Source of the DNA: DATBAT01 sp963824805
GTDB lineage: Bacteria; Acidobacteriota; Terriglobia; Terriglobales; Acidobacteriaceae
Direction of reading: 5' to 3'
Length of the DNA stretch: 64,000 nt
Assembly: GCA_963824805.1 (NCBI GenBank)
Contig: CAWGQZ010000048.1
Coordinates: forward strand, 53,735-117,734
Numbering within the stretch: position 1 is the stretch's first letter; every line of letters starts with the position of its first letter. The translations under genes and the position numbers were made by a program. This document shows positions 16,686 to 25,971 of this stretch, piece after piece. The notes under the pieces are model-generated. The model was given only the letters and a program-made list of their open reading frames with translations. It made no database searches and was not told where the DNA came from.

Positions 16686-17531
16686 TTGCTAACTCAGACG
16701 AACCACTTCTTGGCGGGCGCCGCAGCCGCTACGCTGTGTTCTCCGGCATGGGGCCGGACGCGCTCTATAAAAGTAGGAGTGTGCACCCGCGACGTCGCGG
16801 GCGCGACGAAATATGGATTTGACTACATAGAGCCGGCCGCTGCCGAAATCGCGGCCATGAGCGAAGACCAGTTTCGCGAATTCGCCGATACTGTTCTGGC
16901 TTCGCCTCTCCGCTGTCATGCCTTCAATAGTTTCATCCGCCGACCGGATTTGAAGGTAGTTGGCCCCGAGGTCCCCACGCCTGCGTTGAAGGAATATCTC
17001 GAGATGTGCCTGCCCCGTTGCCGCCGTCTCGGCGCCTCCATCGTGGTATGGGGCAGCGCCGGCTCCCGCAACGTGCCGGAAGGCTTTTCTCGCGAGCGGG
17101 CGCAGGATCAGATCGCGGCCTTCCTCAAGATGGCCGGTGAAATAGCGCGCCGCTCCAACATCATCATTGCCATCGAGCCGCTGCGACGCCAGGAGAGCAA
17201 CATCCTGAATACCGGTGCCGAGGCTCTGGAGATGGTGCGCCGGGTGAAACACCCCAATGTCCGAATGATCATCGACTACTACCACCTGCGTGAAGAGAAC
17301 GAAGACCCGCACATCATTGAAGTTGCGAAACACGAGATCGTCCATCTGCACTTCGCCAATCCCCACGGCCGGGTCTGGCCCCATGACTTGGCCGAAGACG
17401 ATCACTATGCTGCCTTCTTCCGCTACCTGAAGAAGACCGGCTATTCCGGCGGAATTTCAATCGAGGGCCAGGGTTCATTCGAGAAGGATGGCGCGGACAG
17501 CCGGGAGTTTTTTCGCAAGGCTTTGGGTTGA
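16686..17531 (+). CDS. Sugar phosphate isomerase/epimerase-like TIM-barrel protein (AP endonuclease family 2)
   Basis: A 281-residue xylose-isomerase-like TIM barrel with IIIAIEPLRRQESN, VRMIIDYYHLREENED and IVHLHFANPHGR, which carry the metal-binding Glu, Asp and His residues of the family. The likely start is TTG 16686, with GAGGAG just upstream inside the end of the GFO gene. The first residues read LTQTNHFLAGAAAATLC, which looks like a Tat signal whose twin arginines have been lost. Next to an exported GFO/IDH/MocA enzyme, family members can act as 3-keto-sugar epimerases or lyases in oxidative glycoside cleavage, as in C-glycoside deglycosidation. That role is inference. It overlaps the next reading frame at its stop. 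Confidence 0.8.
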   Translation: MLTQTNHFLAGAAAATLCSPAWGRTRSIKVGVCTRDVAGATKYGFDYIEPAAAEIAAMSEDQFREFADTVLASPLRCHAFNSFIRRPDLKVVGPEVPTPALKEYLEMCLPRCRRLGASIVVWGSAGSRNVPEGFSRERAQDQIAAFLKMAGEIARRSNIIIAIEPLRRQESNILNTGAEALEMVRRVKHPNVRMIIDYYHLREENEDPHIIEVAKHEIVHLHFANPHGRVWPHDLAEDDHYAAFFRYLKKTGYSGGISIEGQGSFEKDGADSREFFRKALG

Positions 17532-17575
17532 TGCGAAGGGAAACTCACAGCAAGAAAGGATGTGGAGGAAGGTAT

Positions 17576-19656
17576 ATGAAACTGTGGTCACTGATTCTCT
17601 GCAGTCTGTTACCCATCCTCGCCCACGCCGCACCTCAGTCTTGGACCATTGCCAATGGCGAAGTCCAGCGGACCATAGCCTTCAGTGAAGACGCTGGCCT
17701 TTCCACGGAAAAGCTATCCGACCTGAAAACCCGGACGGACTACATTCCCCAACCCCATCCCAGCCACAATGTTCAAGACGAATTTTCCTTTCAGTGCAAT
17801 GGTCAGAGCTACAGCGGCGCGGGCTCACAGTTTGCCTTAGTCGGCGCCGCCGAAGAATCCATAGCCGGCGGAAAACAGCTGACCATTCGGCTTCGCGCAA
17901 AAGCAATTCCGCTCGAGGTCTCAGTGGTCTATGCCGTCTATGAGGGACATCCGGCATTGCGCAAACATCTGGTATTCCGAAACACTGGCTCGCTTGTATT
18001 GCATCTTTCCCATTTGAGTATCGAGTCGATCGCGCCATCGGTTGGCCCTCAAAATGAGACGACCCTGAACACGCAGTATGGAGTGATCCCGCGCGAGTTG
18101 TTTTATACCGGGCGGTCAGAGGATGCGGGCTTGTTCGTGGCCAACTCTCGCACCGGAACCGGCTTTGCGATTCTCAGTGAAGTCCCTGGTTACATGAAGA
18201 GGACGGAAATTGAGGGGTGGGATGAAGAGAACCGGGTTCCCATCCGCGTTCTCTATGACACCGATTTGATGCCGTTTGAACGTTCACTGAAAGCAGGAGA
18301 GGCGTTCGAGACCGCCAGCGTCTCGCTTTTGACCTTCCGCAATGGGGATGGGTTCCGTGATCCACACTGGGTGGTTCCCAGTTATACAGCGAAGGTTCTC
18401 ATGCGCCGAGTTGACGGCACGGTGCGCCGTGGATTTACAACACCTGGGAACCGTTCGAGCGCGGCATCGATCGCGACACGGTAATGAAACTGCTTGAGGT
18501 GGCCAGTGATATTGGCATTGATATTTTTACCATCGACGATGGCTGGCAACAGGAATATGGCGAAAACGAGATCAATTTCAAGGCTTTTCCCGGCGGCCTC
18601 AAACCCATTCAGGACGCGATCGAAGCGAAAGGGATGCGGCTCGGATTATGGATTCCCCTCGCCGCCATCGGCACACCGACTGCCGAGTATCGCAATCATC
18701 CCGAGTGGGCGGCGCTCGACCAGGGGGGTAAGCCGAAAATTACAGGAACGGCAGCCGGCCCCAAGGCGGTAATGTGCCTGGCCAGTCCGTTTCGGGTTTC
18801 GGCCGCCGATCGTATCAACGACGCCATTGAGAAATTTCATCTGGCCTACGTAAAACTCGATTTGACCACGATTTTTAATGCCTACGGCGAGGCCCCCGGA
18901 TGTTGGGCTAAGGGCCACGATCACGGCAACTGGGCGGAATCGCTGAATGAAATCTACGAGGGAATTTCGTTCGTCACCAGCCGGGTTTATCAAAAGCATC
19001 CTGACGTGCTCCTCGATCTGACTTTTGAACTCTGGGGGCAAAAGCACGTGATCGACGCCGGCTTGCTGGCCGCCGGAGATCTGGATTGGCTCAGCAATGT
19101 CGACGACAACAAACCCAATTCAGCCGGTCCACTCCAAGCCCGTACCTTGCTTTATCAGAGAGCGCTATCCATCCCTGTGGAAAGCATGCTAATCGGCAAC
19201 CTGCTCGGTGAGATGCCTAACATCCAGGAACGTTTCGCCACGGAAATCGGTTCCGCCCCTCTGTTGCTGGGAGATCTTCGCAAACTGAGCGCCGCCGACC
19301 GGCAGTGGTATCACGAAAAGGTGGCTTGGTTCAAAAAGCTGAGAGCCACCACCAGGATCAGCGAAAGCTTTTTCCCACTGGGCAGCTGGCTGCAACCCGC
19401 AGCCAGCAATTGGGATGGTTTCGCCCGGCTGGAACATAGCGGCAACGGCTTAGTGGCGGTGTTTGCCAACAAATCGAGCACTGCCACGGCAAACATTCAA
19501 CTGCCGTTGATGCCGGAAGGAAAATTCAAAGTGTATTCGGTAACTAAGAAGCAGGAGCTTGGCACTTTCACCAAATCCGACTGGGCTCGCGGTGTTCCCG
19601 TCCAGTTTTCCAGCTCAGAACCAGTTGAGGTTCTTCAGGTCACTGCCACAGAATGA
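17576..19656 (+). pseudogene. Exported GH36-like alpha-galactosidase-type glycosidase, split by one frameshift
   Basis: ATG 17576 follows an excellent GGAGGAAGG site and gives a Sec signal peptide (LWSLILCSLLPILAHA). The first frame encodes the N-terminal beta-supersandwich and runs past the end of that domain to 18484. The TIM barrel begins in another frame at about 18422 with APWIYNTWEPFERG, then IDIFTIDDGWQQEYG, GLWIPL and YVKLDLTT (nucleophile Asp), and a C-terminal beta-sheet domain to 19656. One indel near 18415-18425 separates the halves; all domains are otherwise intact, so a consensus error is quite possible. The corrected length is about 690 residues. GH36/GH27-type enzymes remove alpha-galactose or related sugars. 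Confidence 0.78.
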
Positions 19657-19674
19657 GATACCGCGGCCACATGA

Positions 19675-20802
19675 CTATTTCCGTGCCTTGCGAAGCTGAA
19701 CCCCGCCAGCTTCCGCAATGCTATCCCAATTGAATACCAGGAAATTTTTGGGCCGGCTGTTCATGGCGACTAATATCCCGGCTGGAAACTTAGGGCCCAA
19801 GGCCACAGATGTCGCCTCAAGGCCGTCCGTGGAATCGGCGCCGCCGCGAAGCAGCATGATCAATTCCGAATGATCATTTGGATTGGTTCGTGTTCCCTCG
19901 CGCCGATATATTCGATAGGCACTGTTGCGTGATTTCTGGTCCGTACAAATGATGTATCCGGTACCGTCTTCTCGAGCATAAAGCGCGATGCCTTCGTGAT
20001 CACCCTCAAATCCGTCTTTTCCAAAAACCGCAAGCTCATGCTCCGCGTCGGCATGATCCGGGTCGGCAAAATACTTTCGGATACCAAAGCGCTCATCGGC
20101 ATAGTAAACGTATCCCAGTTCAGAATCGACCATGACAGCTTCAATTTCTTTGCTACCGCTGTATTTCCCGAACTTACGAACCAGTTGCCCGCGCACTCTG
20201 CCCTTGCCATCTTCGAGCAAGCGGTACTGCCATAGGTAACCACCATCCGGCCCGGTCTTACGGCTCACAATGGCAAACATCGAGCCGTCTCTGGGCCGCC
20301 GGTACAAGGCAATCCCCATCGGATCGGAGCGCTCCCCTTGTTCGCCTTCAAATACCTTCACCTCTCCAATGTCCGTGAGGCTGCCGTTCTCTGAATCGAT
20401 CCGATATACGCGCAACCGGTGTTGCCCTCTTTCGGTCAACACCGCGATGTCGATCTTCTGTTTCCCAACCATCAGTCCGTAACCCACATCGACATTGTTG
20501 GGACGATCTAAACCTTCCATCTTGCCGCGCGTTTTTCCATCCAGACCAAAGATGTACAGGGCACCATTAGGCCCTGCGGCTTTATCAGTTCCGAGGATCA
20601 GGCTACGCTCGGGATACTTTGTGTTAACCCAGATCGCTGGATCGTCAGGATCGGTCGCTACCGCCTCGGTCGTCACACTGGGGCGGACAGTATCGAAACC
20701 ATCGCCCGTGAGAACAAGGAGAAAGGCGACAGGAACCAAGATTCGTCCACGGTTAGTGGCCCACGATCCGAGTGCGGCCAACCTATGGAATTTCGGCATC
20801 AT
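19675..20802 (-). CDS. Beta-propeller phytase
   Basis: The 375-residue protein has a signal peptide and the hallmarks of a calcium-dependent six-bladed beta-propeller phytase: ATDPDDPAIWVN, SLILGTDK, LDRPNNVDV, DPMGIALYRRP, EIEAVMVDSELGYVYYADE and FEGDHEGIALY. Such enzymes release phosphate from phytate outside the cytoplasm. It is the last gene of a minus-strand run with a dehydratase 37 bases upstream, so it is probably co-transcribed with carbohydrate genes. This hints at scavenging from plant material. Confidence 0.9.
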   Translation of the reverse strand: MMPKFHRLAALGSWATNRGRILVPVAFLLVLTGDGFDTVRPSVTTEAVATDPDDPAIWVNTKYPERSLILGTDKAAGPNGALYIFGLDGKTRGKMEGLDRPNNVDVGYGLMVGKQKIDIAVLTERGQHRLRVYRIDSENGSLTDIGEVKVFEGEQGERSDPMGIALYRRPRDGSMFAIVSRKTGPDGGYLWQYRLLEDGKGRVRGQLVRKFGKYSGSKEIEAVMVDSELGYVYYADERFGIRKYFADPDHADAEHELAVFGKDGFEGDHEGIALYAREDGTGYIICTDQKSRNSAYRIYRREGTRTNPNDHSELIMLLRGGADSTDGLEATSVALGPKFPAGILVAMNSRPKNFLVFNWDSIAEAGGVQLRKARK

Positions 20803-20839
20803 ACCTAAGAATGTGACGTTCTACATGCAGCAAACGGCC

Positions 20840-22078
20840 CTACCAGTTGGTGATAGAGCCATCCGGACGGAAATACGTCTGGGCGCGGGCGGTGACGGGC
20901 TCCGTGATTTCCACAATCTGCCTGAGCTGTTTGAAATCAAGTTCCACCCCTAGCCCTGGACGGTCGTTTGGATAAAGCTTCCCATTGTTGAAGTCCAGAC
21001 AAACCGGCAGGTGAGGTAAGCTACGTCCCTGGTAGTTGTACTCCATCAGGACTGGTGCAGAAAAAGTGCCTAGGCTGTTGACCAGCGCAGCCGTCGCGAT
21101 GGGCCCGGTGAAGTGCGGAACGATGCCCACAAAGTGAGTTTCGCAAATGGCGGCAATCTTCATCATTTCGGTGATGCCACCAACATTGGGTAACGTTGCG
21201 CGGAGGAAGTCGATATCATGATCCTCGACCAGTTTGTTGAAGTCCCACCGATTTCCCCACTCCTCACCTGCTGCCAGGGGAACATTTACTTTCTTACGCA
21301 GAATCGGGAGGTCTTGCTGGAAGCCCTCGGTGCGTACCGGGTCTTCGACGAAAAAAGGCGCTAAGTCTTCGATCGCATTACACCCTCTGACAGCCTCTGC
21401 CAGATCGAAGCGCTGGTGAAAGTCGATCGCCCAATCGCCATCTTTGCCAACGCCTTCCCTTGCCTCTGTACATTCTTCGCGGAGGTGATTGAGTCGCTCA
21501 CTGGTATTGAACGTCGTGTTGGCGGGCAAATCCACGGCTCCCATCCGGAATGCGCGGTAGCCGGCTTCGATGGTGGCATGGGCCCGTTCCTTGATGCTCA
21601 TTCCGTACTTAACACCGGGAATGATGCCCGCCGTGTTGTAACACTCGCAATAATTGCGGACCATTCCTCCCAGCAATTTGTGTACCGGAAGCCCCTGCAC
21701 CTTCCCCTTGATGTCCCACAACGCCAAATCAAGGGCGCCGATGGCGTGGGTTTTCTCGCGGCCGGCCGGATAGAAGAATGCCCGGTTCATGTCCTGCCAG
21801 AGTCGCTCGGTATACTGCGGATCCTGGCCGATCAACCTCCCGGCGGACTGCGCCAACATTTCTTTTGATCCGCCTTCGCCAATACCGGTGATTCCAGCAT
21901 CGGTTTCAATGGTAACGACGATGTCGCTCTGGTTGAACAGCGGGTTCGGTTCCGGTGGCAGGTAGGCTCGCACCCGAGTGATCTTCATCTTGGGAAGGGC
22001 TGCGAAAGCGGGCAGAGCGCCGACTGCACTCAGCATTGTCGCCGCTGCTAGGGATCCTAAGAATGTTCTTCTCTTCAT
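20840..22078 (-). CDS. Tat-exported enolase-superfamily (mandelate racemase/muconate lactonizing) sugar-acid dehydratase-like protein
   Basis: The 412-residue protein matches the galactonate/rhamnonate dehydratase side of the enolase superfamily. GALDLALWDIKGK closes the capping-domain region, metal ligands appear in AIDFHQR (Asp), FFVEDP (Glu) and AAGEEWGN (Glu), and VPHFTGP holds the catalytic His. These enzymes dehydrate sugar acids to 2-keto-3-deoxy acids. The N-terminus MKRRTFLGSLAAATMLSAVG is a twin-arginine signal, which is unusual because the chemistry normally takes place in the cytoplasm. The ATG overlaps the stop of the MetE-like gene by four bases. The substrate is not known. Confidence 0.88.
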   Translation of the reverse strand: MKRRTFLGSLAAATMLSAVGALPAFAALPKMKITRVRAYLPPEPNPLFNQSDIVVTIETDAGITGIGEGGSKEMLAQSAGRLIGQDPQYTERLWQDMNRAFFYPAGREKTHAIGALDLALWDIKGKVQGLPVHKLLGGMVRNYCECYNTAGIIPGVKYGMSIKERAHATIEAGYRAFRMGAVDLPANTTFNTSERLNHLREECTEAREGVGKDGDWAIDFHQRFDLAEAVRGCNAIEDLAPFFVEDPVRTEGFQQDLPILRKKVNVPLAAGEEWGNRWDFNKLVEDHDIDFLRATLPNVGGITEMMKIAAICETHFVGIVPHFTGPIATAALVNSLGTFSAPVLMEYNYQGRSLPHLPVCLDFNNGKLYPNDRPGLGVELDFKQLRQIVEITEPVTARAQTYFRPDGSITNW

Positions 22079-23190
22079 GAAACCAGCTCCGTTTCAGCTT
22101 TGGGACGTCCCCAGACTTCGAGGGCCGTTTCCGCCACCAGCCTCAACTTAGCCTCTTGCTCCTCAACGCTCAATTGGTTTCCTTCCATCGTCGAAGCAAA
22201 ACCGCACTGCGGACTTAGAGCCAACCGGTCACGCGGGACAAACGCCGACGCCTGCTCAATCCGTTGCTTCAATTCTGCTTTGGATTCAAGCGCCGCCTTT
22301 TTGGAGCTAACCAGGCCCAACACCACGGTGCGATCGTCTGGAACCTGGCGTAAAGGTTCGAATCCACCCGAGCGCTCGTCGTCATACTCAAGCAAAAACC
22401 GCTGAAAGCGCGTTTTCTGAAAAACCTTCGTGATTGGACCGTAATCGCCCGAGGCATAAAACTTGCTTTGATTGTTGCCCCGGCAGAGATGAAGTCCAAA
22501 GATTATTCCGGGATGATTGCCAATCACGGCGTTATCCATTTCCATGGATAGGTCGAGTAGCCGGTCCGGGTCATTGCCGCGATTGCGATACCCTTCGCGC
22601 AATTCCGGATCAAGCAGCGCAGCGTATTGCGGCGCGTCAATTTGAATGTAGGTACATCCCAGACGAATCAATTCCGCGACTTCGGCGCGGAGAATATCTA
22701 CCAGGTCGGCCAGGTATCCATCAATTTTCGGATAGGCAGCGGCTGATTTTTTCCTGTCGTAATAAGCCGCGCCCTGCTGAGCGCTGATGATGGTCGTTTT
22801 CGCCGGATGGCGGGTCCGCGCCCGCAGGTAGGTGAACTCCTCGGCGCACAGGGGACGAGTCCGACGCAGCTTCGACACCACGACGGGGCGTTTAAACAAT
22901 AACTTCTCCCCATTTTCGTCGCGGAAAGGGATCGCCCAGCCGCCGAACTTGTCGAAGCCTTCGACGGCATCAATCAGATGGCCGAAGAACGCGTAGCGGC
23001 GCATTTCGCCATCGGTGAGGACTTCCGTTCCGGCCCGCTCCTGCAGCGCGATCGCCTCATCGACAGCATGGTCTTCGATGCGTTTGAAATCGGCCTCAGT
23101 CAACTGCCCGGCCTCGTGCCTTTCACGCGCTTCCTTCAACCGCGCGGGCCGCAACAAACTTCCCACTACATCGCTTCGGAACACGCCCAC
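22075..23190 (-). CDS. MetE C-terminal-like (cobalamin-independent methionine synthase II family) zinc methyltransferase
   Basis: A 371-residue stand-alone protein equivalent to the catalytic half of MetE, like YxjG or epoxyalkane:coenzyme M transferase. Zinc ligands are visible as HLCRGN (His, Cys), LLEYDDER (Glu) and SPQCGFAS (Cys). The N-terminal MGVFRSDVVGSLLRP is typical of the short family. True MetE is about 750 residues, so this is not a normal methionine synthase; the thiol or methyl substrate is unknown. It is coupled by a four-base overlap to a sugar-acid dehydratase inside a carbohydrate operon, which is an odd pairing. It lacks any signal peptide and is cytoplasmic. Confidence 0.85.
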   Translation of the reverse strand: MGVFRSDVVGSLLRPARLKEARERHEAGQLTEADFKRIEDHAVDEAIALQERAGTEVLTDGEMRRYAFFGHLIDAVEGFDKFGGWAIPFRDENGEKLLFKRPVVVSKLRRTRPLCAEEFTYLRARTRHPAKTTIISAQQGAAYYDRKKSAAAYPKIDGYLADLVDILRAEVAELIRLGCTYIQIDAPQYAALLDPELREGYRNRGNDPDRLLDLSMEMDNAVIGNHPGIIFGLHLCRGNNQSKFYASGDYGPITKVFQKTRFQRFLLEYDDERSGGFEPLRQVPDDRTVVLGLVSSKKAALESKAELKQRIEQASAFVPRDRLALSPQCGFASTMEGNQLSVEEQEAKLRLVAETALEVWGRPKAETELVS

Positions 23191-23277
23191 TCCTGCCTGC
23201 CGTCTGGTAGCGCACAGGATATCCCTGGAGAATTAGGGGAACAAGCAAATTGGTCACGATCCTTATGGAAGGGGTCG

Positions 23278-24681
23278 CTATTGTGATGTGACCTGGAGTG
23301 AACCGACGCGATACCAGCCGTCCTGATCGCGGCCCGCAATGGCAAAGCGCACAGCTGGCTTTCTAGTCCTCGGATCAAGCATGGCCACTCGGACATCATA
23401 AGCTCCCGCGGCCAGAGAATCTGGAACATAAAGCGTGCCATCAAACACCGCATCTCCCGGCAGCCACTTTCTCACGTCTACCGGAACCGATATTTCGGCG
23501 CGGTCGCTAGCCGAGCGCAACTCAACCGCCAAAGGATAGTTGGTGTATGCCGGAGCTACACCCGCGTTGAGCCACCACATATGCACCGGCAGCATCGCTC
23601 CGGCCCGGATCGTCTTGGAATACTCCATGCGCCGCAACAAAAATCGATAGCCAATCTTCCGCTGAAAATCGTCGAAGGCAGGCTTCCAATCGTCAGGAAT
23701 AGGGGACGACTTCAGATTCACCGATGTCACGTGCCAGCGTAGCGCCTGCTCAAGAATGTAGTTCAAATCGAAGTGATCTCTCTTCCACTCCGAAACAGTG
23801 CCACAAACCTCCAGCGATACCGGCCGTTTCTGCCACACATCCTGAATTCCCGAGCGCACTACCTGCTGCGGATAAATGTCCAACATCTCCGGCTGAAAAT
23901 AGGGGTTGTCGGATTTCACCCGCAAGTCGCCCAGACAATCCAAACGCCATCCCGCACCACGGCCGGTTCCGTAAGTCAAAGCCTGGGGCTCATCGAAATT
24001 CATCAGCAATGTGGTAGTCGGAAAAGCGTCGAACCAGATATCAATCAATTGCTTCTGGTACTGAAAGGATGGCATGTAAGGGCTCCAGCCTTCGCCCCAG
24101 TAGCCCACGGAAGAAATGTCGACGCTGTCGAGGTAGGGATTGCCGTCATAGCGTTTGCCGGCCTCGGCGACCAGTTCGCCCCAATACCGGAGAAATAGCG
24201 GATCAGAAAAATCCGGCTGCCAGATTGATCCGTCCTTGTCGGTGTCCTTGTTAGCTCGGCGCGCGCCGGAGGTCTGATACCACGCTGGAAGCGGATCCTG
24301 GTTGGAATAGGGCATCAGGCGGATGGCAAGGGTCTGCCCATGGGCGCGGGCTTCCGAGAGCGCGAGATCGACGATGTCCCAGTGAAATTTTCCCGGCTCC
24401 GGCTCAAGCGCATTCCAATACCAGCGAAGATAGGCAATCGTTGTACCGGGAAAATCGGGTTTGGTCGTCGCCTGCGGAAGCTTCGTGACAGGACCAACCT
24501 CCGACCACTTAAGCGGCGGATTCGTTGCCTGCCCATTGAAACGCTGAAAAGTGGTGATCCCCGTGTTCGGATTTTCCAGAACGTCATCGATCGGAGTGGG
24601 GCGAACTACGACGACGTCCGGTTGCGCGGCAGCGAGGCAACCGAGCAGAAATATGACGGCTAAAACCGTGCTCTTATTCAT
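23278..24681 (-). CDS. Secreted glycoside hydrolase-like protein with DUF4832 domain
   Basis: The 467-residue protein has a Sec signal peptide (STVLAVIFLLGCLAAA). A TIM-barrel region follows: a YLRWYWNALEPEPGKFHWD segment resembling beta-galactosidase/GH-A barrels, VDISSVGYWGEGW, and a C-terminal DUF4832 beta-domain (from WWLNAGVAPAYTNYP, near residue 370). Cytochrome-like or lipobox motifs are absent. It is the first gene of the minus-strand operon that continues with the MetE-like, dehydratase and phytase genes. The catalytic family and substrate cannot be named from sequence alone. Confidence 0.75.
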   Translation of the reverse strand: MNKSTVLAVIFLLGCLAAAQPDVVVVRPTPIDDVLENPNTGITTFQRFNGQATNPPLKWSEVGPVTKLPQATTKPDFPGTTIAYLRWYWNALEPEPGKFHWDIVDLALSEARAHGQTLAIRLMPYSNQDPLPAWYQTSGARRANKDTDKDGSIWQPDFSDPLFLRYWGELVAEAGKRYDGNPYLDSVDISSVGYWGEGWSPYMPSFQYQKQLIDIWFDAFPTTTLLMNFDEPQALTYGTGRGAGWRLDCLGDLRVKSDNPYFQPEMLDIYPQQVVRSGIQDVWQKRPVSLEVCGTVSEWKRDHFDLNYILEQALRWHVTSVNLKSSPIPDDWKPAFDDFQRKIGYRFLLRRMEYSKTIRAGAMLPVHMWWLNAGVAPAYTNYPLAVELRSASDRAEISVPVDVRKWLPGDAVFDGTLYVPDSLAAGAYDVRVAMLDPRTRKPAVRFAIAGRDQDGWYRVGSLQVTSQ

Positions 24682-24840
24682 AATGTTGTTTGGCGTTTTT
24701 TATTGGCGGTGAAGCAAAATTCTATGCCAAAAAGAGAGGGAAGGAAAGAAAAAGAAAGCGATGCGCAAGGAGACGCGGCCTTAATGTCCTAGTTGGTTTG
24801 CGCTCTTCCCGCCCGGCAAACTTGATTTGTAGAACAATTT

Positions 24841-25971
24841 CTATTTCGGCTGTTTGTTATCCGTCGGCGCCGGAGCAGGAATCGTCGCCGCCGCCGGTTT
24901 CGTACTCTGCCGGATGTCGACCGATACCACTGTGGGGTTCCCGTTTACATCGCGCGCTACCGTCTGTTGCTGTTCCCGGCTTCCGCCGTTTATTCCGGGA
25001 CGGACGATGTCGATGGTTTGCTGCTTGACCTGCATGCCATGGTTTGATCCGCTGGGGTCCCCCTGTTCGATCTGCTGGTGGGTGCTGGCCGTCCCATCGG
25101 CTGAGCTTCGGGTTGTCGTGGTCACTCTTTGACTTAGACGGAGTCCGCTATCATCCGCCTTACCTGGAGTCTGGTTGGAGTAACTTTCGACCGTCTGCCG
25201 CTTGTTGCCATCCAGTCCTTCGGAATCTTTGCTGACCGTTTTTTGGACTACCGACATCCGGCCTTCCGAATCCGGACGCGAGACTTGTTCGCTACTGGTG
25301 ACATCGTTCCCGGCAGTTTCCTGGCGTCCGTCGCGTACCTCGCTTACCTGCCACTTCCCATTCGCGTCGGGAAGAAAAGTCGACTTGCGGACCTCGGTCA
25401 CGCTCTCGCTGGTCTTGGTTTGTTGCTCCTTGACCTGCATCATGGGTACGAACCTGCCATTGGCGTCGGGCGCCAGCACCGTGGTCGTCGTCTCCTGCGA
25501 GTTGGGACCAGTGCGCTTGGTCGACTCCTGCTCCCGCTGTACGACCTGCAGTCCGCCGTTCACGTCAGGATTTGAAGTAGCGCGGCTGATCTTCGACTCC
25601 CCATCCGGCGATCCCTGGACGGTTTCCTCTGTCACCTGTACCAATCTTCTCCTGCCGTCCGGGTCACGTCCGTAGGTTCGCACCACATTGCGCGTCGTCG
25701 TTGCGTCTACTTTGACGGACTCCCTTTCCGTATCGAGCAAAGGCTCGTAGCGCCCGTCTGCGCCAAGTCGCTGAACACTCTGAGTATCGATTACCTTCCC
25801 GTCGCTCTCCTGGTGCGTCTCGGTGGTCCGTGTGGGTACGGTGCCTGGGCCGGATTGCTCGCTGCTGGTTCTCCATGACTGGTCGTCAGACTTGCCGCCA
25901 CTTTGAGCGAGAACAGTTGCGGCAAAACCACCCATCAGTACTACAGCCGAGAGTGTTCTACGTAAATTCAT
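24841..25971 (-). CDS. Secreted protein of about seven degenerate 45-50-residue repeats, unknown function
   Basis: I do not recognise a named family. The chosen start ATG 25971 gives a signal peptide (NLRRTLSAVVLMGGFAATVLA). The remaining 350 residues are hydrophilic and built of degenerate repeats with a core of the form PDxNGxxxxVQxxEQ, for example SNPDVNGGLQVVQREQE, LAPDANGRFVPMMQVKEQ and LPDANGKWQVSEV. Each is followed by a Thr/Ser/Glu-rich stretch. Composition is rich in Thr, Ser, Gln, Arg and Glu with no cysteine, and a Pro/Ala tail ends it. Alternating beta-strand character suggests an extended repeat fibre or a repeat propeller-like fold. It stands alone between an operon and a divergent gene. 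Confidence 0.75.
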   Translation of the reverse strand: MNLRRTLSAVVLMGGFAATVLAQSGGKSDDQSWRTSSEQSGPGTVPTRTTETHQESDGKVIDTQSVQRLGADGRYEPLLDTERESVKVDATTTRNVVRTYGRDPDGRRRLVQVTEETVQGSPDGESKISRATSNPDVNGGLQVVQREQESTKRTGPNSQETTTTVLAPDANGRFVPMMQVKEQQTKTSESVTEVRKSTFLPDANGKWQVSEVRDGRQETAGNDVTSSEQVSRPDSEGRMSVVQKTVSKDSEGLDGNKRQTVESYSNQTPGKADDSGLRLSQRVTTTTRSSADGTASTHQQIEQGDPSGSNHGMQVKQQTIDIVRPGINGGSREQQQTVARDVNGNPTVVSVDIRQSTKPAAATIPAPAPTDNKQPK

